From positions 62,001-126,000 of the forward strand of contig MNCI01003051.1 of NCBI GenBank assembly GCA_015680685.1: DNA of 64,000 nt. The letters are read 5' to 3'. The DNA is from Gnetum montanum. Its lineage: Eukaryota; Streptophyta; Gnetopsida; Gnetales; Gnetaceae. A program made the translations under genes and the position numbers. Within the stretch, counting starts at the first letter, position 1; every line of letters starts with the position of its first letter. This document shows, in pieces, positions 32,811-45,005 of this stretch. The notes beneath the pieces are model-generated. The model saw nothing but the letters and a program-made list of their open reading frames with translations, was not told the DNA's origin and made no database searches.

Positions 32811-33389
32811 GTTTTTTAAAGACACCTAGAAGTTCTTAATGATATTTTAAAACTCATAGCATATATACAAATTTAGAGTGTATAAAAATTTGATAATATT
32901 TCTAGTATTCAATATATTTAGATTATATATAAATTTGATAATATTTTAGTTTTATGTATGCATACTTATTAATTATAAAATCATTATTATAAAGAATTTT
33001 TAAGAGTCATAGACTTGAGGTCACAACTTACTTAGTTAAGCTTCCAACTTGCTTTACTTGTCAAACTTTTATCTATGTTTCCATTTGTCTTATTCATCAC
33101 TATTACTGCCTTGTCACCCACTATTATCTTAGCATCTAAGACCTAGGTTTGTATCACTTCATCCTCATAGTTTTATCTATTTTAATTAAGAAAAATTAAA
33201 AATTCATGTTAATATTTGAAACTAAAACTAAAACTGGAATTTTATTATGTCTGTAGAACCTTTAGATCTATTGGATCATAGAAATATACATGTTATGAGT
33301 TTTGAAAACATTATTGAAACTTTAACTAAAACTTTATTATGTCCATATATCCTTCAGGTCCATTAGATAGTTGAAATATACATGCTATG
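32811..33389. other. AT-rich spacer between two inverted LINE fragments
   Basis: No gene seen. A short duplication around 'attttattatgtcyrta' (33240-33385, period about 90 bp) is visible. Confidence 0.4.
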
Positions 33390-35130
33390 AGTTTTGAAAA
33401 CATCATTAAGAAAATTATCAAATATTCTTACTATCATTTGAAACAAATCAATCAACATTGCAACTATATGTTCCATCTCTATATAATGTGCTCTAATACA
33501 AAACATTGCAAGAAAATGTAGTATTCATCTTCAATAATATCTGTATTGCACAACTGACATATTTATTTTTCACAAGGAATTTTATGCCATCTACATATTT
33601 TAACTCTTAAATGATAAGATTTCATTCATGCTCTACTAGTTGTGCATCATAACTAATCAGGAATAGTAGTAGACAAATAATTTACCTTTGAATTAAAGCT
33701 TTTCCTAATACTATTCAAATAGAAATGTTTCTTTACCTTCTACATTTTCCTAAAGTTTGTGATATATTACTTATTTTACCAAATCGTGAACTTAGTTAGG
33801 ATTAGATACATAATGTACTCTTGAATATTTCATTTATTAAGCCATGAAACTCCTTCATGAAACCATACTCTACCATGGATTTCCATCATCATTTTTTTTG
33901 CACTATTTATCTAATGAAGATGCATAAAAATTATGACTGTTAGGTATAAACTATAAATAGCTTCAACCTCTAACAACATCATCTTTGCTTTAAGAATCAC
34001 CATATTGTATCATGTATATCTCTTCATTTTAAATTTATCAAGCAAAAAAAAAAAAGCTTCTAAATTTCTTCTATTTATTGCCAATATTTATTTGATAGAG
34101 TAGCACCCTACACAATAAACTCATAATGAATAGGTTAAGAAATTGCATGATAAAGTTGTTTTTGGATATTCTAAGTTAGAATAGATTCTTTCTTATATTT
34201 TATTTTTAAATAAAAAAGATATTGTATACTACTTGTACCTCTTTGAGTAATGCACTAATCCCATTTGTAATTGTAGGAGCATTCTAAGCCAAGATATTTG
34301 AAGAAGGAAATTATGTCTATATGTTTATATCCTATTGTAAAATTGTAAATCTTATTATATGTGTCACAAATCATAATTTTTATTTTCAAGATATTAACTT
34401 TTATTCCTAAGTGTCTACAAAAGATATTAGGAGTATTAAGCATTTGTTATAATCCTTTCATTGAATTTGAAATTAAGGCAACATTATTAACATAGAGTAA
34501 TAGTCCGATAGGACTACTTCCAATTATAATTGCAAAATAAGTTAGTATGTTATCCATTCACTCTTCAAGTTTATCAATAAAAAGACCAAATAAAGTAGAA
34601 AGAACAGGGCATCCATGTTTAGTACCAATAAAAATATTAAATAAAGTTTTTTCTTATTCATTTGTAAACTCAATACATACCTCATTGTAAAATTTGTTAA
34701 TGACCGATAACAATGTGTTGGGAACTTATAAATTTTTCAAGCAGCTCCATAAGTTACTTTGAATGATAGAATCATAGGCCTTAGAAAAATCTATAAAATA
34801 GATAAAAGGTTTCTTGTGTGGACCTTTTTTTCTATCAGTAAGATATTTTAAAGTGATAAGATGATCTATAGTACAATGTTGTTGCCTGAATTCTACCTAG
34901 GAAATTTATACATATCTAATTTGCTTCAACTCATATTTCAATTATGGATTCTAGATTTGTATCAAAAAGCTTAGCAAAAATATTAGTAATTACAACCATT
35001 CAACAATTATTTATATCTTTTTTGCCTCCTTTTGTAAAGAGCATAACTACTTTATTAATATACCATTTCTTTTCTAACACTATTAACATAATCAAATTTA
35101 ACTTCTTCTAGATGAAATTCTATACTAGTG
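33390..35130 (-). pseudogene. LINE (L1-like) RT C-terminal part and zinc-binding tail, minus strand
   Basis: Minus-strand reading, right to left: FIYFIDFSKAYDSI and LW (RT palm, about 34810-34740), then 34443-34255 with FCRHLGIKVNILKIKIMICD and ISFFKYLGLECSYNYKWD (end of RT). One copy of the unit that forms the 208-bp array at 39 kb follows (about 33810-34030). Last is ICQLCNTDIIEDEYYIFLQC (about 33570-33510), a C-x2-C...H/Y...C zinc-binding motif of LINE RTs. Frames are broken throughout and the endonuclease is absent. Confidence 0.7.
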
Positions 35131-35199
35131 ACCCTCCCCATTTAAGCATTTCTCAATATAAGTCATTTACATTAGTATCTTTTCCTAATGCTAATTTTT

Positions 35200-38100
35200 T
35201 TTATTCTTTGCATTGTGTTATCAAAAGAAATGAATAATGTATTACAATTATTATGAAATAAAATGAAGCTTTATTACATTTAAATACCAATAAGATATTT
35301 TGAAAAAATATTACATTTTCATGAAAAATAAACATAAACTTTACAAATTGACCAAGCACCAATGGGGACATCAAAAATAAATCATATAAGCTTTTTGTTA
35401 TAATGTTATAACATTGTCTCAAATTGGTAGTCATTGCATAAGAAAGGAACACATGTAGCTCATCTCCAAAGGCTCTTAATCTACATAAACTACAAATGTG
35501 CTCTTCTCGAGGGAGTTGAATCCATCTTTCACTTTCAATTCTAAGATGATGAGAACTTAAGCAAAGATTGCTAACAATGTTTTGATACTAGATGGGAATA
35601 GCAACTAAGAGATAGTGAGCTTCTACATCTAGTTTATTAGATCTAATGTAGTGTAAATAAATTGTACCTTATCTTCCACATTAGCCCACATTTGTGTTAA
35701 AACCTTTTGCTTGACTAGCTGGCAAATATGCTTAGGATTTTGTTGCACATCCTTCCAAGAAATATTTCATTTTCTCAATAATTGCATCCCCTAAAAATAC
35801 CAACCATAACATTATTAATCTTCAAGAACTACTTTAGAGAATTTGTATTACCTTGAGATATGTAAGCTATGAGTGTATGCAATGAATTAACACAAGGCTT
35901 TTCCTTCTAAAGGTAATAAATCACATTCACATAATAACATTAGCTAAGGTATTTGCATCTTCACCTTTAACTCGTTAAGAAGAAAAAAATTTTTAAACTC
36001 TTTTAGTATCTTTTCAAAGTTTAGCACTGAGTTCAAGTCCTCAAACAACACATCCATACAATATAGTAGGATAGATAATAATTTGAAATTTTTATTTTTC
36101 AACCTTCCACGCTCAAAGGCCTAAATCCTTGTACTTGTTTTTGAAAGTATACAAAGGATTGAAACCTCCTGTTATTTTTTCTTTAATGCACTTCCCTTAC
36201 ATGTAATTATTCATATAAATGAGGCCTAAATAATTAAAAGTATCTACTATTTGCACATTAGTACCTTTAAAAATGAAGTTATAACAGCTATTTCTTGTAC
36301 CCTAAATCATCAATTTGGTTTTATCTACATTCACTTAAAGACTAGATGAATGACAATATTTTTCTAAAATTTGCAAAATATTTTGCATACCTTCTACAAT
36401 AGTTGAGATAAGGTAATATCATCTACATATAAAAGAAGATTCACTACTTAGGATCTAATTTTGATAGCATGACTATCTTTCCATTGAATAACCATTCCTA
36501 CATTTTATCAATATAAATACCAAAAAGAGTTGGAGAAAATGTACATTTTTTATTAACTCCAATTTTATTATAGAATTGAAATTTTTCCTTTGAATTACAA
36601 TTTATAATTTCAATAATCACTTCTTAATACAATTTTTGAGTTATTGCAATCAAATCTAAAGGAAGGCCAATTTTATGCAAGTGCAACCATAGTTTTGTAA
36701 GGATCATTGAATCATATGCTTTTGTCAATAAAACAAATAAAATCCTTTTTATTATGCAATTTTGGAAAATTATGTAGTGTCTAAGAGTAGCAAAGTGATC
36801 AATAGTACAATGATTTCATTTGAAACCTACTTGACAACTTACCCTAACTTAGTTACCTTCAACCCAAAAACTAATTCTCTTTTCTAGTTGAGTGCCCAAT
36901 AATTGAGTAAAAATAGTACTCATAATGATCATTTGATAATTGTTCAAATTATTTTTATCCTCCTTTTTATATAACAATATAGTTGTTCGAGTTTTCCAAT
37001 GTTGATTTAATCCTTGCTCCATTGCTAAATTTAATTTGTACCAAATTTCTCTATGAATAGAAAATTCCTACCCACTTTAATAATTTTGAATATGAACCAT
37101 TTAAATCTACAGCTTTGCTAGATGCTAGCTTTTTAATACCCTCTATGACTTCCTCATGAGTAAATTGGGGAGGGACTTGTTGTACAATAGTAATAAAATT
37201 ATCATCTTATCCTATAAATAGCTTATTGTAAAATGAGCAAATATGTTGAAAAGAAAAATTAATTGATGAAGAGGATTTATGATGAAGACATTGCCAAAAT
37301 TGTCTAGGTTCCTTTTTAATAGTGTAAGAAAAATATTCCTGTTATTCCTTAATAAATTTCCTTCTCTTGGTTCTAATCAAAACTTTGTCTATGACTCTTA
37401 TTTGTATTCTTAATATTTTGCGTAGCTTCTATGCAATCCTCATCCAACCAAGTTTCTAAACACCTTATTATTGTGAATGTACAACTTGCTTAGCTACTAA
37501 AAGAAACATTTGTTCAAGCTCCTTATATCATCTTTCAAGAGCTCATTTGTTATGTGGTGCATTTATATATTTTTCCTTGACTAGTGGAGTGAGTTTATAC
37601 TAACATTTTTCTTTTCCTATTTTTTTCTATTTGAGAAACAATTGGAATTTGTAATAAAAACTCAACATGATGTTGGAAAGACTCCACTAAATCTTCTCCA
37701 ACTTTCAACTCCTTAAATAAAATCAGTATCTTCATAAGAACATAAAAGTAAATTAATGTAAGAGTTACCTTGAGGTCCTATGAAAGTAAATGATAAAGAT
37801 TGAGGAAATATAGCAAGTCCATTGTAAATTAGACAATAAAAAAAATTCCATTCTAATAATTGTTGGCCCATCTTATTAATAGTGTTATCTACAGAATGCT
37901 GAGGCTAGTTGTAATCTTCATTACGTTGCCATTGAATAAGTTTTATTTGCTATGAACTTATCGTTGCATTAAAATCTGCACAGATAAATATTAAGTCTTT
38001 TATTGCAAATTCTACAATACCTCTACATAAAAATTAAAATGGTTGATCATGAGATAGCTCTATAGAACTCTAAAAGCAAAATAGCGTATAGTAAGAAAAG

Positions 38101-38560
38101 GCCAATCATGCTAACATAAGATTTTTAGTTAAACATATTTTTTATGATCATTAATTCTTTCTAAGAATGCACAATTTCAAGAGATTTTATCACTAACACT
38201 ATAATACCCCTAGAAGGTCTACCTCTTCACTCTACTCTTGTATTTCTTATAACAAATTTAATAAATCCAGGAGCCACAAAATCTATGGAACCAACATCTT
38301 CCCAAGTTTTAACAAAACCAAAAATATAAAAGCTATTAATGAAGCTATAATTAAATTATGTATCTTCAAAGAATCAATTCCATTTTATACTTTTCTCGTA
38401 TTTTAAAAAGCCTTAAGGATTCAATGACTAATAAGGATCTGATTTAAACTAATTCTAGCATTAAAGTCACTACATATGCAAATTTTTCTTCTTTGAAAAA
38501 AACTAGTGATATCTATGCTAAGGGATTGAAAAGAAAAATCCTATGATGAACCTTCTCATT
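35200..38560 (-). pseudogene. Second LINE family: endonuclease, RT and zinc-binding tail, minus strand
   Basis: Near 37990-37730 the minus strand reads ICADFNATIS, then NKMGQQLLEWNFFYCL and FTFIGPQGNSYINLLL, the core and end of an apurinic-type endonuclease (GDFNA ... SF.G..G.S.ID). RT parts follow: FVLLTKAYDSM with LWLHLHKIGLP near 36740-36660, and VNVDKTKLM near 36330. The tail at 35530-35430 reads LPREEHICSLCRL then DELHVFL, a zinc-binding motif distinct from that of the neighbouring LINE fragments. An open stretch (35452-35201) continues the tail. It is a nearly full-length, decayed element of a different family from its neighbours. Confidence 0.65.
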
Positions 38561-38579
38561 CATAAAGAGTATCTTCTCT

Positions 38580-40370
38580 AGGTGCAAAGCATCAAAGAAA
38601 AATACGAAGTGTTTTTTGTAACCTTTGGAACAAATCAGCAAAATTTGTAGCTATAATATCTCATCTATGGCCATTGTACTCTAATGTATGACATTCAAAA
38701 AAAAACAATATCCATCTTTAGTGCTATTTGTATTGCATAGTTAGTATATTTGTTCTTCATCCAGAATTTTGGGCCGAGATCCCATTCATGCTCTACTAAT
38801 TGTGAATTGTACATAACAAAGAATAACAATAGACAAATAATCTCCTTTGAATTAAGGCCTACTGTAATACTATTCAAATGAAGATGTTTTTTTCCTTCTA
38901 TATTTTCTCAAAGTTTTTGAAACCTTGCTTGTCTTACCAATTTACAAACTTGCTTAGGATCAAAATAAAGAATCTACTCTTGAATATTCTATATATTAAG
39001 CTAAAGAACTCCTTCATGAAGCCATTCTTTATCATGGGTTTCCATCATCACTTTGTGGCAATATTTATCTAATGAAGATGGAGAAAGATTATGAGTATAG
39101 GCTATAAATTGAAAAATAGCTTCAACCTCTAATGACATCATCTTTGCTTCAAGAAACATAATATCCTATTTTGTCTATCATCTACTCTTGAATATTCTAT
39201 TTATTAAGCTATATAACTCTTTCATGAAGCCATTCTTTATCATAGGGCTCCATCATGAATTTTCTACAATATTTATCCAATGAAGATGCAGAAAGATTAT
39301 GAGTATAGGCTATAAATTGACAAATAGGTTTAACCTTTAATGACATCATTTTTGCTTCAAGAAACATAATATCATATTGTGCCTATCATTTACTTGTGAA
39401 TATTCTATTTATTAAGATATAGAACTCTTTCATGAAGCCATTCTTTATCATGGGTTTCCATCATCACTTTTTTGCAATATTTATCCAATGAAGATGTAGA
39501 AAGATTATGAGTATAGACTATAAATTGACAAATAGCTTCAATCTCCAATGATATCATCTTTTCTTCAAGAAACATAATATCATATTGTGTCTATCATATA
39601 GTGTTGAATATTCCATTTATTAAGCTATAGAACTTCTTCATGAAGCCATTCTTTATCATGGGTTTCCATCATCACTTTTTTGCAATATATATCCAATGAA
39701 GATGCAGAAAGATTATGAGTCTAGGCTATAAATTGACAAATAGCTTCAACCTCTAATGACATCATCTTTGCTTTAAGAAGCATAATATCATATTGTGTCT
39801 ATCTCTTCACTTTATTTTTGAGCAGAACAAGATTATGAATTTCTTCTATTTGTTTTCAATATTTATTTGATAGAATAGGACCCCATACAATACACCTATA
39901 AATAATAGTAAGTTGAACAATGACATGCTAAAATTGTTTTCAAATATACCAAGCTAGAATGGATTCCTTATTGTATTTGCTTTTTAAAGCAAACAAGGCT
40001 TTCATTCCACTTGCAACTCTTCGAGGAATGCACTGATCCCATTTGTAATTGTAGGAGCAATCTAGGCCAAGATATATGTAAGAAGAAATTATGTCCACTT
40101 GTTTATATCATGTAGTAAAATTATACATCTAATTACGTGTGCTATAAATTATGATTTTTGTTTCTCTGACATTAACTTTGATTGCCTAATGTTCATAAAA
40201 GTCATCAATAATATTAAGCATCTGCTGAAATCTTTCATTTGATATTGAAATTAAGATAACATCATTAGCATAAAGTAAAAGTGTGACAATACTACTTCTA
40301 ATTGTGATTGCAAATTTAATTGGTGTTTTGTTCGTGAATCTTTTCACTAACCTATCCAGCATTATCTTTA
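38580..40370 (-). pseudogene. LINE fragment, same family as 33390-35130, with internal array
   Basis: 40030-40110 matches 34255-34330 almost base for base ('atcccatttgtaattgtagg' and onward). The zinc-binding tail lies at about 38750-38650, decayed. Between them, the segment present once in the other copies is present four times (38973-39812). The sequence changes abruptly to higher-GC host DNA near 40385. Confidence 0.65.
38973..39812. repeat. Four-copy tandem repeat, 208-bp period
   Basis: The marker TGAATATTCT/C occurs at 38981, 39189, 39397 and 39605, exactly 208 bp apart each time. Units share 'catgaagccattctttatca' and 'aagattatgagt'. The unit is ordinary LINE sequence found once in the fragment at 33.8-34.0 kb, so the array arose after insertion. 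Confidence 0.9.
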
Positions 40371-41535
40371 TTATGAATAAATAATTTTCATGCTTCTGGG
40401 ACGGCAGACAAGAGTTTTGACTTATTTCTCATTGGACCGCTCTGAATTGTTTTCAACATCATCCTTACGTGAAAGCAACTACATTCAAAGCGGAAATTAA
40501 CAAGTTGATATGGCTTTGCCGGTAGTCAAATAGCGTTGATGTTCCACCTTCGATTTTTTTAAAGAAAATTTTTCTTTCCTTCCATGATTTTATTTCAGTA
40601 ACTTAATTTATGGATGATGTAACCCCCCCAAAATGCAGATCACTCGTTTAACTCAATGCGTTTCATGTCAACAGTGACGCACAATCCCAAGCAGACACAC
40701 CTTCTTTTTTTCCACCTGGGACACCACCCACCCCCTCTCTGATAAACACATGATGCAACTTTCTTCATTTGCCATAATTTTTCCTGTAAAACAATGAGAA
40801 GGGGCTTGAAGAAGAGAGAGCCTCTTGGTGCCTACCAAGGTTGCCGCCAACCTTTTTAATTTGATAACTTTTTAACGCCAAAGTTTTCAAAAAAAAAACA
40901 CAGCTTCCGCAAGTGGAATATTCGCTGAGCCGGGCTCAGCATTCCATTTTGGAGACGGAAGGGGCAAAAAACAAGTTGCAAGAAAAGTTTGTCATTTTCT
41001 GGGGGGGGTCCAGAACCTACCCCAGTAAGCTGCTGCTGCAGCTAGAAAACAAGTTAACTTTTCCAGGAGCGACAGGGAACCGACCGTTTTTACTCATAAA
41101 AAGCCGAACCCTAACTTCAATGCGCCTTGGTATGGAGACATGGCCATTGGCCGCGTGAGCCCTAGGGGGCATGCTTGTCTAAGGATAAAGTCTCGTCTCG
41201 TCTCCAACCTTATACTTATGCAGCCAGCCCGCCAAACGTATTTACCGACTGGGCCCCACCCGCAGCTACACAGTCGGCTTTATTGGAAAACCATAAACTG
41301 ATTCAAATGGATGGATGGTTAGTGTGGACATGATTACCGAACACCATCTCAACCGTCTATTTTAACTCGATGTGTGATTTGACGGCCGTGATTTGACGGC
41401 TTTTGTGGCGTGCCCGCTACACGACAAGTGAATGGATGACTGACTGACTGAAAGCCCTCCTTCCTGCTGCTTGACATGTGGCATTAACCCTGCCCAAACC
41501 GTGACAGCTACCGTCCGGTCCGTCGCTGGCTTGTG

Positions 41536-41592
41536 TTTTTTTTTTTTTTTTTTTTTTTTTTTTGGTTCGGGCCCCTCTTATTATTATTATTC
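41536..41592. repeat. 28-T homopolymer and (TTA)n microsatellite
   Basis: Twenty-eight consecutive T, then GGTTCGGGCCCCTC, then a short run of TTA units. Confidence 0.9.
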
Positions 41593-42314
41593 CATCCGTG
41601 CGTTAAGAAAAACAAAAGGGTTAAAGAAAGTCTCTCTTGTTTTCTATGAAATCTCATCATTGTCGACATATGTACAACTTGTACTGCCTGCAACTTGTAC
41701 CGACTCCTAATATTAAAAGGCAGACGTAATGGCGGTTGTTACGGTGGACCTCATTGCTTTCGTTCATGTGTATAAAGCTTTAGCTATCGATTTATCATAC
41801 GACGTTTAAGGTTTCAAAGTTATTTTATGAAAAATTGCTCGGTGTATTACTGCTGTTCAATGGCTCTACAGTGTTTAACAACGTCATAAAGTTTCAGTTC
41901 AGTTTAGGTTTCATGAGGAGCAACTTCTTTTGTATGTTTATTCATCCGTCTTAAAATTAATAGTCGCAAAATAACATATTCATGAAATAATCTAAACATT
42001 AGGTTAATAATTATACATGGAAAATTTGAAATTAACTGTTTTTAAATAATTTATTTAAAGCATGGATCTCTGTGCTTTAATTAAATGAAACTAAAGCTTT
42101 ATTTGGTCTGATCAAGGAGAGAAAATTTACGCTTCTATGTATTATCATACTTTTGAGTTTTTGTAAGTACAATTTTGGGATTTTCTTGTTAGATCTTGAT
42201 CTCATAAATGAGAAGTTCTTGGTATTTTAGGATCCAAACTGATTTTCAAGCTAGGTTAGTGACATAGTTTATTAACCAAGAAATTTTCAAAACTTGTATC
42301 GTCTGCATTTAGAA

Positions 42315-42440
42315 CATAGCTATCCTATTCATACCACAGTCCTGTAATTAATACATGGGCCTATGAGCGATATGAACCATAGCTATCCTATTCAAACCAC
42401 AGTCCTGTAATTAATACATGGGCCTATGAACAATATGAAC
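42315..42440. repeat. Tandem duplication, 63-bp period
   Basis: CATAGCTATCCTATTC starts at 42315 and 42378. Both copies continue with 'ccacagtcctgtaattaa' and 'catgggcctatga'. Confidence 0.9.
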
Positions 42441-43155
42441 CATGTGACTAAGCACAATATGAACCTGTACTTGTAATGATCTGAGAAATAGTGTTTAGCA
42501 GCATCAGACAACTCTAAAGTTGTATGCTCTCTAAAGATGCATGCTTTCGAAGATTTGTACGACCAATAGCTATGAGTTGTCTATTTATACTGTTGAACAG
42601 ATGCAAAAGGGCTTTAGACATATCAGTTTCATATCAGTTTCAGCGTCATACCTGTCCATACACTGTTCAACAGATCTAAAAAACCTTTAGACTCAGTTTC
42701 AGTTTCATTAATACCCAAATGAAGTATATTTCGCTATGTAATGTATTTTGAAACTTAATAAAATTCTAGTTTCAGTTGCTGATATTACCTACTTCCCTAT
42801 CCCGATCTGATTTCAAACTGCGCTGATAATAAAACCTTTTTCGAAAAATTCCTTGATTCGGTCATTTTCCTGATTTAAGTTTATTTAAATTACAACTAAG
42901 GCATTTGTTAAACCTAGCTTTGTGTCACCGTCGGACGAGACAGTCTACAGTTTTGGGTTGAAACACGTTTAGCCTACACCGGCCGAACCCTCACCTCGTG
43001 GCGCCGCGGCCGTCCCATCTGATTTGTTATTAACTTACAAATCCATGACCTTAATTTGTGAATTTTGAAAATGCAAAAGATAAAAAGATCACCCTCCCAC
43101 ACGTCAATTTCCCTGATATTAGGCCTCCGGGGCTCCTGCAGTCTACTGACGCTGG

Positions 43156-43405
43156 CACGTGAAATTATCGTCGTTAAAAACATCAGCGTCGCGAATCCCG
43201 AAGCTTTTAACCTGGGTCCCAGATTTTTACCACGCTTTGGGATCTGCGTCTCCCTTAGATTTCACGACTTCGTGTTGCCGTTTAGGGGTTAATAGCGTTT
43301 CACGTTGTTACCTTCGAAACTTGGCAATTTGGGGGTTTAATCGGGTTTCACTTCAACAGATTTTTTCTCGAAAATGGCAACTTCGTCTTAAATGCCCGGC
43401 ACGTG
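43156..43405. promoter_or_regulatory. Two G-boxes upstream of MIR156
   Basis: CACGTG occurs at 43156-43161 and 43400-43405, about 0.78 and 0.53 kb before the TATA box at 43933. In Arabidopsis, PIF transcription factors repress MIR156 genes through G-boxes. Whether these two sites work in the same way is inference. Confidence 0.4.
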
Positions 43406-43932
43406 GGCCATCGGACGGCTATGATTGGCCACCCCACTGACGTTGACGTAGACGTGCGCTTTGACTTCCGAATACGTTTGTCTTTATCTGTTGATGGCTT
43501 TTTGGCCAACTAATCACCCTTTGGCTCATATATTAGTAGGATTTCAGCCCTAATCGTCACGCTAATCAGTGGCGCCAAAAGATGTGGGTCATATAAGTGT
43601 TTTTCCACGGCATCTTGACCGGCAAAACATAAAACATGGGAATTCGAGGTCTGTTTTTGCAGTAATTTAGTTACTTCGGAATTCCAGGTCTGGTTTTTGC
43701 AGTAATTTATTTGCACCGCATAATTGTCGCGTGCGCTGGTTGCAGACTTTAAGGAAATTTACGCGCATTGGGCGGCGTAAGAAGAATTCATCCAGGGAGG
43801 CTTAATTGAACGAGGATTCTCCTCGTGTTTTGTTGTTTTTTGGGGCGGATTTGCTAAAGCAGGCCAAGCGAGTTTCCAGCAATGGACGAGGCAAGAGAAA
43901 TAGGGGCCGAGGAGGCATCATGTCTGCGACCG

Positions 43933-43938
43933 TATAAA
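43933..43938 (+). promoter_or_regulatory. Probable TATA box of the MIR156 primary transcript
   Basis: TATAAA in CCGTATAAAGCTGC. A start 25-35 bp downstream would place the miRNA about 510 nt into the transcript. A CT microsatellite, common in plant 5' leaders, follows at 44149-44166. Confidence 0.5.
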
Positions 43939-44475
43939 GCTGCAAGTGCGCAGGGGTTCAGTTTTTGTTCTGAGATTCGGTCTTCCGTTTGGCCCTCTTT
44001 TCCTTATTATATTTGTGTTTTGACAAGAGAGAGGCGCAGCGAGGATTGAGACTCGGCGCCCTGGCTCTTGCTGGAAAGTTCCAGACACAAGACGGAACCA
44101 GTGCAGATTGAATTTTATGGAAAGCCGTGGTACCACGGCAGAAGCGCGTTCTCTCTCTCTCTCTCTGGCTCATTTAAGGCACACATTCTGCAAAGGACGG
44201 ATTTCTTTCTATTTATACGCCGTTCCAAGGGTGCCTTTTCGGCGCCTCCATGTGTGCTGTCTCTCGGTTAGATCTCTGAGTTTTTTTTTTTTTTTTTGTT
44301 GCAGCTTCCCATTGCAGGGACGGTGTGTTGTATTTTTGTGTTTTTGTTTTGCTAGTTGCAGCATTTCTTTTTTGTTGCTGTTTTGAAACGCCGATTTGTG
44401 CTGCGTTTTATGGATCCAGCATTTCACGCTTTGCGAGGTCAAAGGGACGGAAAAATCGATGCCATGGAGGAACGC

Positions 44476-44495
44476 TGACAGAAGAGAGTGAGCAC
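44476..44495 (+). ncRNA. miR156: Mature miR156
   Basis: TGACAGAAGAGAGTGAGCAC is identical to the canonical 20-nt land-plant miR156. It begins with U in RNA form, as AGO1-loaded miRNAs usually do. Confidence 0.97.
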
Positions 44496-44540
44496 TTATG
44501 GCGTAAGGCATAAAATTATATTATGCGTTCGGTCATCAGT

Positions 44541-44562
44541 GCTCACCTCTCTTCTCGTCAGC
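44541..44562 (+). ncRNA. miR156*: miR156 star strand region
   Basis: GCTCACC-TCTCTTCT-C-GTCAGC forms the partner strand. Two extra C residues relative to a perfect complement make bulges. Confidence 0.85.
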
Positions 44563-44772
44563 AACTTCATCGCGTTCGCAAAGCCCTAATCCTCGCATGA
44601 TGAATCCAGGATCCATCCTTTGGCCGCGCAGAGGCTGCCGATCGTTTACAGATACTGCAAAATCTCGATTCTTTTGCCAAAACAGTTCCCGTTTTCCTTT
44701 CAACACTACGGATTGCTGCAGCGTGCTAGCTTCATCCTATTCAAATTCTTTCTATCATTGAAGAGTTAAAAG

Positions 44773-45005
44773 GTAATTGCTACTGCGTTTTTAACCGTCG
44801 TGGCTGGATCTTTATGTTTTTCTAACCCTAACCTGACACAAAAGTCGCATGTCTCAGAACTCGCATGCAAGCATATCCTGAGCATTGATCTGGAGATTTG
44901 TAGCATAGTATACAGATGTGCAGGCGCATTTTGCTGATGAATCCCTAGAAACCTCTTGTAGATGGGTTAATTATCAATAAATAAATTGTTCTCTTCAATT
45001 GACAG
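44773..45005 (+). other. Candidate intron in the MIR156 transcript
   Basis: Donor AAAAG/GTAATT and acceptor TTCAATTGACAG/GCACG bound 233 bp of T-rich sequence. An AATAAATAAA at about 44987 lies inside it and would allow a shorter transcript. Confidence 0.4.

Larger units (their letters stand above)
40390..43155. other. Low-repeat host sequence upstream of MIR156
   Basis: GC content rises sharply at about 40390 and no transposon sequence is recognised. Visible features are a short palindrome GCTGAGCCGGGCTCAGC (40925-40941), a doubled GTGATTTGACGGC near 41370-41400, a 28-T run (41536-41563), a TTA microsatellite (41577-41592) and a 63-bp tandem duplication (42315-42440). Short open frames are not supported by codon pattern or similarity. 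It is probably the distal promoter region of the MIR156 gene. Confidence 0.5.
44428..44584 (+). ncRNA. MIR156: miR156 precursor hairpin
   Basis: The 5' arm carries mature miR156 (44476-44495). The 3' arm (44541-44562) is complementary to it except for two single-base bulges on the star side. The stem extends below: CGATG (44457-44461) pairs with CATCG (44568-44572), and GCTTTGCGA (44428-44436) pairs with TCGCAAAGC (44576-44584). Above the duplex, GCATAA and TTATGC pair around a short loop. miR156 directs cleavage or repression of SPL (SBP-box) transcription factor mRNAs and keeps plants in the juvenile phase. This layout, with the mature strand on the 5' arm, is the normal one for MIR156. The arm pairing strongly argues for a genuine gene rather than a chance match. 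Confidence 0.95.

Noticed and set aside
38973-39812. CRISPR-like regular repeat spacing
   Set aside because: The whole 208-bp unit is repeated without variable spacers and is LINE-derived; this is a plant nuclear sequence.
40913-41158. 81-codon open frame in the island upstream of MIR156
   Set aside because: No recognisable motif, and no splice-linked exons or promoter could be matched to it.
44108-44511. Several overlapping open frames around the miR156 hairpin
   Set aside because: They overlap on both strands, are Ser/Cys/Phe-rich from CT and T runs, and lack any recognisable domain. The RNA hairpin explains the locus.
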